A stretch of 64,000 nucleotides of DNA, from positions 35,855,304 to 35,919,303 of the forward strand of contig NC_092671.1 of assembly GCF_964355755.1 (NCBI RefSeq). Direction: 5' to 3'. A model generated the notes under the pieces. It saw only the letters and a program-made list of their open reading frames with translations. It was not told where the DNA came from and ran no database searches. The position numbers and the translations under genes were made by a program. Positions 1 to 13,600 of this stretch are shown one piece after another; positions within the stretch are counted from its first letter, which is position 1; every line of letters begins with the position of its first letter. The DNA is from Antedon mediterranea. Its lineage: Eukaryota > Echinodermata > Crinoidea > Comatulida > Antedonidae.

Positions 1-411
1 AAATAGGGTTTGGCTGTAGTGTTAAAACACATCCCCTTGTTCTTTCAAGAGAAAGCGTCCCCCTAATAGAGGTGTCCCGTGAAAATAGGGTTTGGCTGTA
101 GTGTTAAAACACATCCCCTTGTTCTTTCAAGAGAAAGTGTCCCCCTAATAGAGGTGTCCCGTGAAAATAGGGTTTGGCTGTGGTGTAAAAACATATATTT
201 TCTTGTTCGTTTCATGAGAAAGTGTCCCCCTAATAGAGGTGTCCCGTGAAAATAGGATTTGGCTGTGGTGTAAAAACATATCCCCTTGTTCTTTCAAGAG
301 AAAGTGTCCCCCTAATAGAGGTGTCCCGTGAAAATAGGGTTTGGCTGTGGTGTAAAAACATATATTTTCTTGTTCGTTTCATGAGAAAGTGTCCCCTTAA
401 TAGGTGTTCTA
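1..411. repeat. Tandem repeat, about 82-85 bp unit, five copies
   Basis: Copies begin near 1, 83, 165, 250 and 332, each opening with AAATAGGRTTTGGCTGT and closing with GTCCCCCTAATAGAGGTG-type sequence. The array probably continues to the left of the window. The closing motif recurs alone at about 14245 and, in reverse, at 42420-42560. No coding potential seen. Confidence 0.9.
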
Positions 412-479
412 TTGTATAATCATTTAAATATTCAACAAATGTCTGCTATCAACATACATAATGAATAAAATCTAAATTT

Positions 480-630
480 AAATAGGACAGAAAATATATA
501 TCTACACACATTAAATAAAATCTACTATTCTCTAGTAAACCCTGTATTTTGTAAATTTCAATAAGACAGAAAATATATATCTACAGACATTTTTAAATAG
601 AATCTACTATTAACCCCGTATTTTATTTAT
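480..630. repeat. Two-copy tandem duplication of an AT-rich segment
   Basis: The segment with GACAGAAAATATATATCTAC followed by AAATAAAATCTACTATT and CCYGTATTTT occurs twice, at about 485-555 and 564-630. The rest of 631-950 is AT-rich with nothing further recognised. Confidence 0.7.
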
Positions 631-954
631 TACTATAAATTAAATTAAAACACCTATAAATTATTTATGAAATAAATTAAATAGTTATAATTATTTATCC
701 GAGTTAAATACTGTACAAAAAAATGAGCACACACTAATAATTTTCAAAAATCAGGCAAGTTTAAATATTTTTGAATTAACAACTTCATAAGCTGTTCGTC
801 CACTACAAAGAGAATTATGATAAAGCAGTTGAAATGCTCTGGTGTATATGGCTCGTGAAAAAAATAATTTCTTTTCAGTGTAGACCTTACACCTATGTAC
901 TGTAGTTATTGCAACCTAAATTACCAATTCCACCCAAATAATTAACATTACTTG

Positions 955-1266
955 AATTAAATAATAATAATAGTTCATTCTTATATAGTGCACATAAGCA
1001 CGGTCTCAATGCACTGCACATTATTAACCCCTGGTCATTTTTTGGATCAAACACGTATGGAAACATACTCCCATAATATTGCAGCTAGTAATCAGTGCAA
1101 AGTTGTGTCTTGATCTAACCGGTACCCATTTTATATATCTGGGTGTAGAGAGGCAAATTAAGTATCTTGCCTAAGGATACAAGCAGTGCAGCAAGAGTTG
1201 GATTCGAACCACGATCTCATGATCGGTAATCCAACGTCCAACACACTGCGTCACACACCCCTTAGG
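955..1266 (-). mobile_element. tRNA-derived SINE, apparently full length, family A
   Basis: On the minus strand the head starts near 1266 with GGGGTGTGTGACGCAG (box A-like) and has GGTTCGAATCC (box B) at about 1206-1216. The body includes a segment giving TAAAATGGGTACCGGTTAGATC-like sequence shared with the copy at 15130-15420, and it ends at the left in an (ATT)n tail. The tRNA-like head marks a pol III SINE rather than a functional tRNA. Confidence 0.85.
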
Positions 1267-1296
1267 GTTTTATGTGTACATATTTTATGTTACAAA

Positions 1297-1398
1297 AGAG
1301 TCTTGCATAAGGATACAAGTAATGCGACGAGAGTTGGATTTAAATCACGATCTCACGATCGTTAATCCAACGTCCAACACACTGCGCCACATGCCCTA
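1297..1398 (-). mobile_element. tRNA-derived SINE head, second partial copy of family A
   Basis: The head (minus strand from about 1398, GGCGCAGTGTGTTGGACG) repeats that of the neighbouring copy, but box B is mutated to GATTTAAATCC. The body is missing, so only about 100 bp remain. Confidence 0.75.
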
Positions 1399-1634
1399 TA
1401 TAATAATATTTTGTTAGTGGACACCAGGTTGAAACTTTGTTCTTTTAGGTAGCAAAAAGGTGAATTTGATCTTATATTGTGTTTTTTAAACAAAATTACT
1501 TTTGGAATATAGTCAGAGTGTGCCGTTATTAATATTAACTTTACAGTTAGACTAGCCGAGAGTTCTTTGTTAAACCATGTGACATACGTAATCACATTAA
1601 TGTAGCCTTCTGCCTTGGAAACTTTACCTTCACT

Positions 1635-4600
1635 TCACCACAGTTTACACTTTTCTTTTGGATTCATTGTCATGTTGGACGGACAATTAAATGCTTCAGA
1701 AAATTCCTTTGAATTTGACAGAGAACCAATTACCCTGAGGAGCAAAGAAAACACAGTCAAACATAGATTTTGATGGAGATAGTGAAACGTCCAGCACTAC
1801 TGCTGAAATTATACCATGTGGGTTCGCAGAAGTTAGGTGCGCTGACAAACTAGTTTGCCGAGGTTTGTTAAGTATTCAATTAACAGTCTTTCTAGTCACG
1901 TGATCCCTCAGATGGTAAAGCGTAGACTGGGTTTAAATATTCAAACAAACCCATAAAGCTCTGTCTATACTATCTAAATAGTTTGCCAAAAAAAGTGTGA
2001 TGTGCCCAAATATGGTAGTAATATGTTTAAATACGGTAGTGACATGACATCATCATGTCTATATATGGGCACATCACATTTGTTGTCACATAAAGCTTAA
2101 CAACGTTACCTGTATTTTGCAATTGTATGAAGGTCTGTAAGAATGGCTTGTTTGAGGTACTCTGGAGTGTAGTACGTACACCACATTTGGGAGAAACCTA
2201 CAAAGAACTGTTGATCATTTGTCAGGTTTAAACCAATTAGTTTTTTTGATTCATGGTGATCTCGTTGCCATGTTTTGTATGCTTTGTACGCCAACTCCAC
2301 TCCTCCATTATCCGCAATGTTTTCGGAGAGGGTGTAAATTCCGTCAAACTAAAAATGATAAACATTCTGAGATGTCAGTAGAATCAATTAAAAAGAAAAA
2401 TTGCCATGAGGCTGGTGCTGTAATGCTCAATAACTTTCAGATTTCAGGTTAAAGTTACTGTCATACATAAGTTGTTCAACACAACAATGGCACTAAGGCC
2501 ACACTCATTACACTGTTTATTTATTTAAAAACATATTTTGACAGGATGAAAACAAAATATCAGGTATAGATATTGCACCTGTTTTGGTCCTAGTTTTTAA
2601 AGCCAGCATAAGAAATGCGAGTACGCAAACAACATGCACTAATTTGTATTCCCATCAATCAAACTTTTATGGGGCTGAGATTCTTAAAGTAATGTAAGTG
2701 CTTGACAAAGTTATACAGTAAAAAAACTTAATCCTTATTAAAGGGACACATTTGGAATCCACAAGAATGTTCTTCTGAATAGGTTGATGAAATATTGTCC
2801 ACAGGTTGTTTCACAGAAAAATGTTCCCATAAATTTCCGACAGGAATTGGATATATATAATGTGTATATAAGTAATAATTATATACTTTGGAAGGCGCAC
2901 CTTAACATTTTTATTGACGTTTTTTTTTTATAACAGTTTTATACATGTATGTATTGTGCCTATGAGCGATTTTATTGGATATTGGCGCATTATAAATGCT
3001 TTCAAAATTTACATACTTTTTTTTTTTTTTTTTATTATATACACTTGTTTGTATCAGTCAATAAAAACTAACTTACATAGTTTCCATCAACGTTATATTT
3101 GCTATACTGTTTAATAAAACACTGAGATCTTTTATTAAATTCTTGTAATGAATCGTTTCTCCACCAGTTATCAAGATTCCCATACTTGTCAAATTCACGA
3201 CCTTCACTGTCAAATCCATGGGTCAACTCATGACCTACGACCATTCCAATACCTCCATAGTTGAATGACCTGTTCAAAAAAGTATATAAATATAAAAATA
3301 ATTTAACAATATAGTATATATGTATTCAATCACAATAAGGCTGAACAATGAACAAATAATATTAAAATGTGTATTAAAAAGGTATTGTCCCCTGAAAAAT
3401 AATTTTTACAATTTTTTTTTTTGAATATGCCATTTTAATATTACATAATAGTTATCCACTTTGACTAAAAAATTGGATCGAAAACAAATTTATTTACCTG
3501 AAAAAAACAGTATTTAAAGCAAAAAATGGTCAAATCGGCTGTCAGCAGCCAAGGAATTTTTGATTGAATTTAACCATTTATTTTTGTCATTTTATAACTG
3601 AAAACATTATTTTTTGGGTTTTTTTTTTTCTACGGAAGTCAGTGATTAACTTTGTTAAAACTACAAAACTAAAAAAAAAAAAATTAATCTTCATTTGTTT
3701 ATGTTTTTAGGGGAACAATACCTCTTTGAATTTCAAAAAAAGCAAAAAACGTACATTGGAAAATTTGGCCCAAAGAAAGGTCGCTGAAAGATACCAATCG
3801 GAAATACAATGTTATTTGTTGCTGTACTGTAATAGGCATTCACTTCACTAGGCCTCATTTCCCATCTGAAATAAACAAAGTTTATAATAAAAAAGACAAA
3901 TATTATAAATTTATTATACATACAAGCAGAATTTACCCTTTTTTCCCACAGAAAAAACCATATTTTAAAGATTTCTATGGATTAAACAAAACTTACCTGT
4001 GATGATAATAATGTGTGTTTCACTGGGTTAAATTACAACCCTATGGGCTGCAGTAAAGTATATGAGCTGCAGTAAAGTAGTATATGTATATGATCCAATG
4101 GCCATATTTACAATTAAAATTTAGACTATAGGAAAACACTAACCCACATGAGTAAAAACCTTAAATATTTATTGACTCAAGTGAAATACTTAATTATGCG
4201 AAATATTGTTGGAACAGTGTGACCAAATCACAAGAAGAAATATGTCCCTAAATGAATAAAAAAAAATGTATTACAGAAATAACAAAATCATACATACTCT
4301 GATTTGTCGACAGGTTCTCCACGTTTCTTTAGGTTTTTGTAGTTGTAGAATCGGCGTACATTTAATGAATTGCCAAAAAATTCATCTTCATTAATATACG
4401 TCTATAAAAAACAATTATTTTTATTGATTAATGACCCAATGCCACAAATAATTGTTGTGTTGTTGTGTTCTTTATAAATTTAATCTGTACATAATTAGTT
4501 CCTTGAAATATTTTTATTATTACCTTTGATTTAAATTTGTATATTTATTGTTTTTAAGTTTTGGATGCACCGTTTGACACGGGTGCTATCGATATAAAGT

Positions 4601-7600
4601 TGTCATTTCCAATAAACATTTTTATTAAGTATATAGAGAGTTATAAAATAAAAACTTAATAATAAATAATAATGTATTCAAAAAAATAAATTTGTATATA
4701 TGTAAGTCTTCACATTATTATAGAACCATATTTAAATATTTATTAATTTTAAAATGAAATTTATATATATGTTAAAACTCTAAAAAAAAAGTTCATGTTT
4801 TCTATCTGTCTATGGTGGTATGCAAATATTTGTGTATTAATAAAATAAATTTAAAACTAGAATTTAATTCGTCACTTTGACGAATTATAGGTGATCATTT
4901 TTATCATTTTAATAAAATTAACATTTTTTAAACATGCATGTACGTTAACATACAATCGTTAAAAGTTGATGTACGCCATCCTATGACATGATTGCATATA
5001 CACTTATAGTGCTGAGTTCTACCTATGTGTCATACAATATGTACAGTACATACTGTATATCTATATACAGTGTAGCATAGGTGAAATTACGGGACTCCCA
5101 TCGTGTTCTAATTTTTTGGTATGATGGAATTTTCAAAATAAACTCGAAGATGACAATTTCGAAAGATAATGAATTGAGCAAATAAATATAAGGATTGGAA
5201 GAAAATTTGACACGTAGAAGCGCAATGCGCGGTCTTTGAAATTTGTATAACTTTGACTAAAGAAATTTAAAAACTACTTTTTAACTTCAACTGGCCATAT
5301 GATAACATCACAACATCCGATAGGCTTAATTTTAATATGAATTCATATCTACATTTCATCAGCTTTCATAATAACTTATAATCTTCAAGGTCACCTTTAA
5401 TTCTGAAGAGCTATAAGATATTCAAATGTATGGTGTAGCTGAAATTACACGACCTAGGTTATTCAAGTTTTTACGCGTGATGACGTCATCAAAATAAAAA
5501 TGTTGACAACTCATTAGAAGAATAATTAATTGAGCAAGCACATACTAAAAGTTGTGCGAAAATCGGGCTCAAATAACGGAGATGCGCTCTATTGAATGTG
5601 ATAACCCACACAAAAAGAAAAAAATTCCTAATTTTTAAATTCAAGTGGCCATTTGATGACGTCATACCATTTTGTACGTCTAATGTGTATATACATTTGT
5701 ATCTACAACTTATTGGCTTCCATAATAAGTTAAAAAAATTGGGGGTCATCTGCCATTCTGAAGAGTTATATTCATTTTAAAAAGTCCTTATTTTTTACCA
5801 TTTTTAGCACTTTTGTACAATTAGTGTGCGCATTTTGTCATTTTTAACGTGCTCGTATAGAGTTATTTTAAGTCGGAATGGACTCAAAATTGGTAAATGT
5901 ACTAAGGATTGTGAGTAGAATGTGATTTATACATCAAATTTTATTTTTTACGCATTTTAAGAATCGTGCGCACAAAAACGCATTTTTGCGCAGTAATTTT
6001 TTGAAACGCGCAAATGGCCTAATTCATGCTCTAAATTGATCAAAACCTAATTTTGCGCGTTTTAAATTTTTAACGCGCGATTTCACGTGCATGACCTTGA
6101 AACGCGCAACTTTTTATTTGCTAATATTTTTACCCTTGACCTGAAGTTTACCTGTAGTGAATTTCATTAATATGTCATAATGAATTATGGAGATATGATT
6201 GATAATGTGATTTCACAAAATGGCGTATAAATGACGTCACGGATGAGTGATCACGCTGGAAAGCTGATTAGGATTAAGTTATATTATTTGAAAGATATTC
6301 TGAAATTTTGGTAATCATTGACATTAAACTTTTTGAGATAATTGTTACACAAAATAGTGTACAGAAACAATAAAAAGACTAGACATGAAACTCGTCACTT
6401 TGACGAGTTAGTTATCCGCACGACAAACGCCACGTGCACGTCATACGTTGGAATATTGCACACAGAAAAAGATTATGGCATTATGACCTGAACTGATGAA
6501 TATGATAATGTTGTTAGTGCTGAATTCTGTTATTTTGTGTCATAGTATACACAGTATAATCTGTATACATATCACATACAGTGAAGAATAGGTGAAATTA
6601 CGGGACCCGCTCTTTATTCCAATTTTTAACATGGCGACGGTATCAAAATGAAACACTAAGATAGCAAATTCGGAAGGAAAGTATATCAGCAAGCACATAT
6701 TAATGTGTAGAAGAAATTTAAATACGTAAAATATAGATGCGCGCTCTTTTAAATGTGATGAACTATTACGCAAAATATGAAAATATGACTTTTTTTATTC
6801 AGCTGGCCATATGATGACGTCACAACATCCGATTGGCAAAATGTTTACATGATTTCGTATCTACAATCCAATAGCTTCCAGAAAACGTTGTAATCATGAT
6901 TATCACTTTTTATTCTGACGAGCTATAACAGATTAAAATTTACTGTAAAGATGAAAATATGTGACCCAGGATATTTACATTTTTAGACATTATGACGTCA
7001 TAAAAATTAAAATATTTTTAACTCATGCGAAAGAAAATTGATTGACCTAGACAATATAAAAATCAAAGTGAAAATGAAAAACGGATAAGTGGAGATGCGC
7101 TCTATTAAATGTGATAAGCTATGACGAAAGATACAAAAATCCTATATTTTATATTCGTGTGGCCATACGATGACGTTACAATGTCCGGTTAGCCATATTA
7201 AAGCATGATCCGATATCTACAGCTCATCAACTTCCAGAATATGTAATAAAAATAATTTTTACCGTTTAGTTTAGAAACTACGACTGTTTAAAAAAATGCA
7301 TTATTTTGACGAATTTGTTAACTTTTTCATAAAAAACGCGCACAAATTATCCAATTCGGCGTGCTCGTATGACGTAATTTTAAGTCGAAATTGTTTAAAA
7401 GTTGGTAAAATTACTAGAAAAGGCTGAAGAAACATAAATCACGTGGAAAAAGCATGTTTTTAACGCTACGTGCGCACCGCGCCCGTAAAAATTTGCGCAT
7501 GCGTGGGAATTTTTGACATGCTCAAAATGACAAGAAACGCTTAGAAAATTGAATAGAAATTGATTTTTCGCATTTTAAAATTTTAAACGCGCGTGCGCGC

Positions 7601-10600
7601 GTAACTTCTTGTAAAACATGCCATTTTTTGTGCACAAAAAGTTTGCCCTTGATATGACTTAAATTTTCACAAAGTGTAAAAAAAAAATTACGCTTGGTTT
7701 TAAATCTATGATCAATTTTAAAAAATCATAAAATCATGCGTAAGTTACGTTGCGTAACTATGACGTCATTCAAAAATAGGAGGTGCACAACTTCACGTAA
7801 ATGCCCATATGTTGACAAAGTTATGAAATGTTATGTTTACCCATTTTAGAGATACGCTCTGCACAAAAAGTGAGGGAGAAAGACTGAAGAATAATGAAAA
7901 AAAAAAAGACACAGGACAGTTACAAGGAGTTATCCGCTAAATGCGGATAACTAACTAGACATGCAACTCGTCACTTTGACGAGTTTGGTTATCCGCCGCG
8001 CAAGTGGTGCAACATTAACCTTAAGGGGATAGGTTGAGGACAAAAGGAAGTGTTCACGTTGGCATTATGACCTGAACTGAAGAATATGATATGTTGCTGA
8101 ATTTTATTATTTAAATTCATATATAGTATACACAGTATAATCTGTATCCATATCACATACAGTGACATACATAGAATAGGTGAAATTACGGGACCTGCTA
8201 TTTATTGCAATTTTTAACATGTTGACGGTTTTAAAATGAAACGCGAAGGTAGCAATTCCGAAAGGAAATTATCTCAGCAACAACGTATTAGCGTGTAGAA
8301 GAAATTTGAATACGTGAAATATTGATGCGCGCTCTTTTAAATGTAATGAATTATGACGCAAAAGATGAAAATACGACCTTTTTTATTTAACTGGCCATAT
8401 GATGACGTCACAACATCCGATTGGCAACATTTTTACATAATTTCGTATCTAAAATTCAATAGCTTCCAGAAAAAGTTTTAATCGTGATTATCACATTTTA
8501 TTCTTACGAGCTATAACAGATTAAAATTTACTGTAAAGATGAAATTAATGCCACACGTGATTTAAATTTTTAGGCATGATGACGTCAAAAAAATTAAAAT
8601 ATTTTTAACTCATGCGAAAGATAGTTGATTGACCTACACAATATCAAAATCGGGGTGAAAATGGAAAACGAATAAGTGGAGATGCGCTCTATTCAATGTG
8701 ATGAGCTATGACGAAAGATACAAAAATCCTAAATTTTATATTTGCGTGGCCATACGATGACGTCACAATGTCCGGTTAGCCATATCAATACCTGATCCGA
8801 TATCTACCACTCATCTACTTCCAGAATATGTCATCCACAAAAAATTGACCGTCTAGTTTAGAAATTACGACTGTTTAAAAAAAGGCATATTTTAAACGAA
8901 TTTTTTAACCTTTTCATAAAAAACGCGCGCAAATTGTCCAATTCGACGTGCTCGTATGACGTATCTTTAAGTCGAAATTGTTTAAAATTTGGTAAAATTA
9001 CTAGAAAAGGCTGAAAAAACATAAATCACGCGAAAAAAATACGTTTTCAATGCTACGTGCGTACCGCACACGTAAAAATGTGCGCACGCGTGGGAATTTT
9101 TGACATGCTTAAAACGACCAGAAACGCGTAGAAAGTTGATTATAAATTAATTTTGCGCATTTTGAAATTTTAAATGCGCGTGCGCGCGTAACTTTGTGTA
9201 AAACACGCAATTTTTTTTCAACATAAAGTTAGCGCATGATATAAATTAAACTTTTGCGAAGTTTCAAGTTGAAATGTTATTTGGTTTTCAACATATGTTA
9301 AGTACGAGAAAATCGTTAAATCGCGCGTACGTCACGTTGCGCAATTTTAAACATCATGAAAAGCTTCGCTTGACGACGTTACGTAAATGTCAATATGTTA
9401 AGATAGTTACCGAAATGTTATGTTTGCGAGTTTTAGAGAAAAGCGTTACACAAAAATCATACAGAAAGAAAGAAGAAAAACTAGACATGAAACTCGTCAC
9501 TTTGACGAGTTAGTTATCCGCACGACAAACGCCACGTGCACGTCATACGTTGGAATATTGCACACAGAAAAAGATTATGGCATTATGACCTGAACTGAAG
9601 AATATGATATGTTGTTATTGCTGAATTATATTAATTTGATTCATATATAGTATACACAGTATAATCTGTATCCATATCACATACAGTGTAGAATAGGTGA
9701 AATTACGGGACCCGCTATTTATTGCAATTTTTTACATGTTCACGGTTTTAAAATGAAATGCGAAGATAGAAATTTTGGAAGGAAATTATCTCAGCAACAA
9801 CATATTAACGTGTAGAAGAAATTTAAATACGTGAAATATTAATGCGCGCTCTTTTAAATGTCATGAATTATGACGCAAAAGATGAAAATACGACTTTTTT
9901 TATTTAACTGGCCATATGATGACGTCACAACATCCGATTGGCAAAATGTTCACATGATTTTGTATCTACAATCCAATAGCTTCCAGAAAATGTTTTAATC
10001 GTGATTATCACATTTTATTCTTACGAGCTATAACAGATTAAAATTTACTGTAAAGATGAAATTAATGCCACACGTAATTTAAATTTTTAGGCATGATGAC
10101 GTCAAAAAAATTAAAATATTTTTAACTCATGCGAAAGATAGTCGATTGACCTAGACAATATCAAAATCAGGGTGAAAATGGAAAATGGATAAGTAGAGAT
10201 GCGCTCTATTAAATGTTATGACCTATTACGAAAGACACAAAAATCCTAAATTTTATATTCGCGTGGCCATACGACGACGTCACAATGTCCGGTTAGCAAT
10301 ATTAATACATTATTCGATATCTACAATTCATCAACTTCCAGAATATGTAATAAAAATAACTTTCACCGTTTAGTTTAGAAACTACGACTATTTTAAAAAA
10401 GGCATAATTTTGCTGAATTTTTGAACTTTTTCATCAAAAACGCGCGCAAATTGTTCAATTCGACGTGCTTATATGACATGATTTTAAGTCAAAATTGTTT
10501 AAAAGTTAGTAAAATTACTAAAAAAAGGCCAGAAAAACATAAATCACGCAAAGAAAATATGTTTTTAACGCTACATGCGCACCGCGCACGTAAAAATTTG

Positions 10601-13600
10601 CGGGCGCGTGGGAATTTTTGACATTCTTAAAATGACATGAAATGCGTAGAAAGTTGATTAGAAATTGTTTTTTCGCATTTTAAAATTTTAAATGCACGTG
10701 CGCGCGTAACTTCGTGTATAACATACCATTTTTAGTGTACAAAAAGTTAGCGCACAATATAAATTAAACTTTTGCTAAGTTTCAAGTTAAATTGTTATAT
10801 GGTTTTCGAGTTATGTTAAATACGCGAAATTCATAAAAACGCGCGTAAGTCATGTTGCGCAACTCTGACGTCATCCAAATATAGGAAAGCACAACTTCAC
10901 GTGATTGCCCATATGTTGACAAAGTTATACAATGTTAACTTTACAAGTTTTAGAGATACGCTCTGCACAAAAATGACAGAAAGAAAGAAGAACTAGACAT
11001 GAAACTCGTCACTTTGACGAGTTAGTTATCCGCACGACAAACGCCACGTGCACGTCATACGGTGGAATATTGCACACAGAAAAAGATTATGGCATTATGA
11101 CCTGAACTGAAGAATATCATATCTTGTTAGTGCTGAATTCTGTCTATTTTGTGTCATATAGTATATGCAGTATAATCTGTATACATATTACATACAGTGT
11201 AGAATAGGTGAAATTACGGGACCCACCGTTTATTTCAATTTTTAACATGGCGACGGTATTAAAATTAAACACTAAGATAGCAATTTCGGAAGGACATTAT
11301 CTCACCAACAACATATTAACGTGTAGAAGAAATTTGAATACGTAGAATATGGATGCGTGCTCGTTTAAATATGATGAACCATGACGCAAAATATGAAAAT
11401 ACGACTTTTTTTATTCAACTGGCCATAGGATGACTTCACAACATCCGATTGGCAAAATGTTCACATTAATTCGTATCTACAGTCCAATACCTTCCAGAAA
11501 ACGTTTTAATCATAATTATCACTTTTTATTCTTACGAGCTATAACAGATTAAAATTTACTGTAAAGATGAAATTAATAACCCTGTTAATTATAATTTTTA
11601 GGCATGATGACGTCATAAAAATTAAAATATGTTTAACTCATGCGAAAGATAGTTGATTGACCTAGACAATATTAAAATCTCGGAGAAAAAGGAATACAGA
11701 TAGGCGTGATGCGCTCCATTGAATATGATGAGCAATAACGAAAGAGACAAAAATCCTATATTTTTCATTCGTGTGGCCATACGATGACGTCACAAAGTCC
11801 GGTTAGCCATATTGATTCATGATCCGATATCTACAACTCATCAACTTCCAGAATTTGTAATTTAAAAAAATTTCACCTCGTTGTTTAGAATCTTTGACTG
11901 TTTAAAAAAAGGCATAATTTTGACGAATTTTGACAAATTTTTTAACTTTTTCATAAAAAACACACGTAAATTATTCAATTCAACGTGCCCGTATGACGTA
12001 ATTTTAAATCGAAATTGTTTAAAAGTTGGTAAAATTACTAGAAAAGGCTGAAAAAACATAAATCACACAAAAAAAATTGTTTTCAACGCTACGTTCGCAC
12101 CATGCGCGTAAAAAAAGGCGCACGCGTGGGAATTTTTTACATGCTTAAAATTACATGAAACGCGTAGAAAGTTGATTAGAAATTGATTTTTCGCATTTTG
12201 AAATTTTAAACGCGCGTGCGCGCGTAACTTCGTGTGAAACATGCCATTTTTTCCCCATAGTCAGTTAGCGCAAGATATAACTTAAACTTTTGTCAAGTTT
12301 AATATTAAATTGTTATATGGTTTTCGATCTATGTTAAATACGCGAAATTCGGAAAAACGCGCGTAAGTCATGTTGCGCAACTCTGACGTCATTCAAAAAT
12401 AGGAGGTGCACAATTTCACGTAAATGCCCACATGTTGACAAAGTTATGAAATGTTATGTTTACACGTTTTTGAGTTACGCGAGACACAAAAATGACAGAA
12501 AGAAAGAAGAATACAGAAAAAAAAAAAAAAGATGATGAAACAGGACAGTTACAAGGAGTTATCCGCTCAATGCGGATAACTAATAATACAGAAAAAAAAA
12601 AAAAGATGATGAAACAGGACAGTTACAAGGAGTTATCCGCTGAATGCGGATAACTAATAAAAAGATGATGATTTCGTACAATCACAAGAGGTTATCCTGC
12701 AACTTCGTTGCGGATAACCAAAAAATAAAGATTTCATACAATAACAATAGGTGATCATTTTAGAATATTTTATTCTAAATGATCACCTAATAAAATGCAG
12801 ATCAGTGGTGGATCCAGGATTTTAAAATAGGGAAGGGGGGGGGGGGGCAGGATCTAAAAGTAGTGAAATATTACAATTTGTGAAATTTAGAGGGGGCCTG
12901 GGCCTGAATCCACCCCTGCAGATCCCGAAATAATAACATTTTAATTATAGGCAGGACTAACCTTATTGTAATATTTATCAAGTTCTTCTGGACTCTCAAT
13001 CCACTCTGGATAACCTATCTTGTCCACAACAGCAGCTGCTTTTTCATCAGCTATTCTCTTTGTATTAGGGTCCATCCAATCTACATCTTTAAGATTTTCT
13101 CGAAATGCATTCTTGATATTAACAACCATACTTTCAGTCTGAAACAAATAAATTTATAATAAAAAGGTAATTTAAAAGGAACATTTTTAGTAAATCAAAA
13201 ACCACCATTACAGAACTGTGCATATTTTTCAAAATCGAACAGTTCAAAAAGAAATCTCAAAAAGAAGTGTTAAACGTTATTTTTTTTAGTCATTTTTTTT
13301 CCATAAATGGGAAAAGGCCGATGTTAGTTTATCCAGGTAACCTAGGCACAACGTTTATAAAGATTACACAATCCACAAGTGGTGATGGTAGTCTATGAGT
13401 GTCTTGGAGAAATTTAAGTTATTGAATTATGTTCTCTCTTCAAATGAAGAAAGAAGAAGAAGAAAGTTATTTTATCCAGGTAATCTAGGCACAAAATAGA
13501 AATAAAGTATTGACAAATATAAAAGAAATCGAAAACAGAACATACCATTTTTTTAATGGATTTTGCTTCCATGTCTTTGACAAACAACGCGCCAGTTGTA

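Noticed and set aside
1171-1260. Possible tRNA gene on the minus strand
   Set aside because: Boxes A and B are present but the fold is poor, and the sequence continues into a SINE body with an (ATT)n tail.
9274-9513. Plus-strand ORF of 79 aa in the rolling-circle-like array
   Set aside because: The frame is not open in the equivalent position of the other units.
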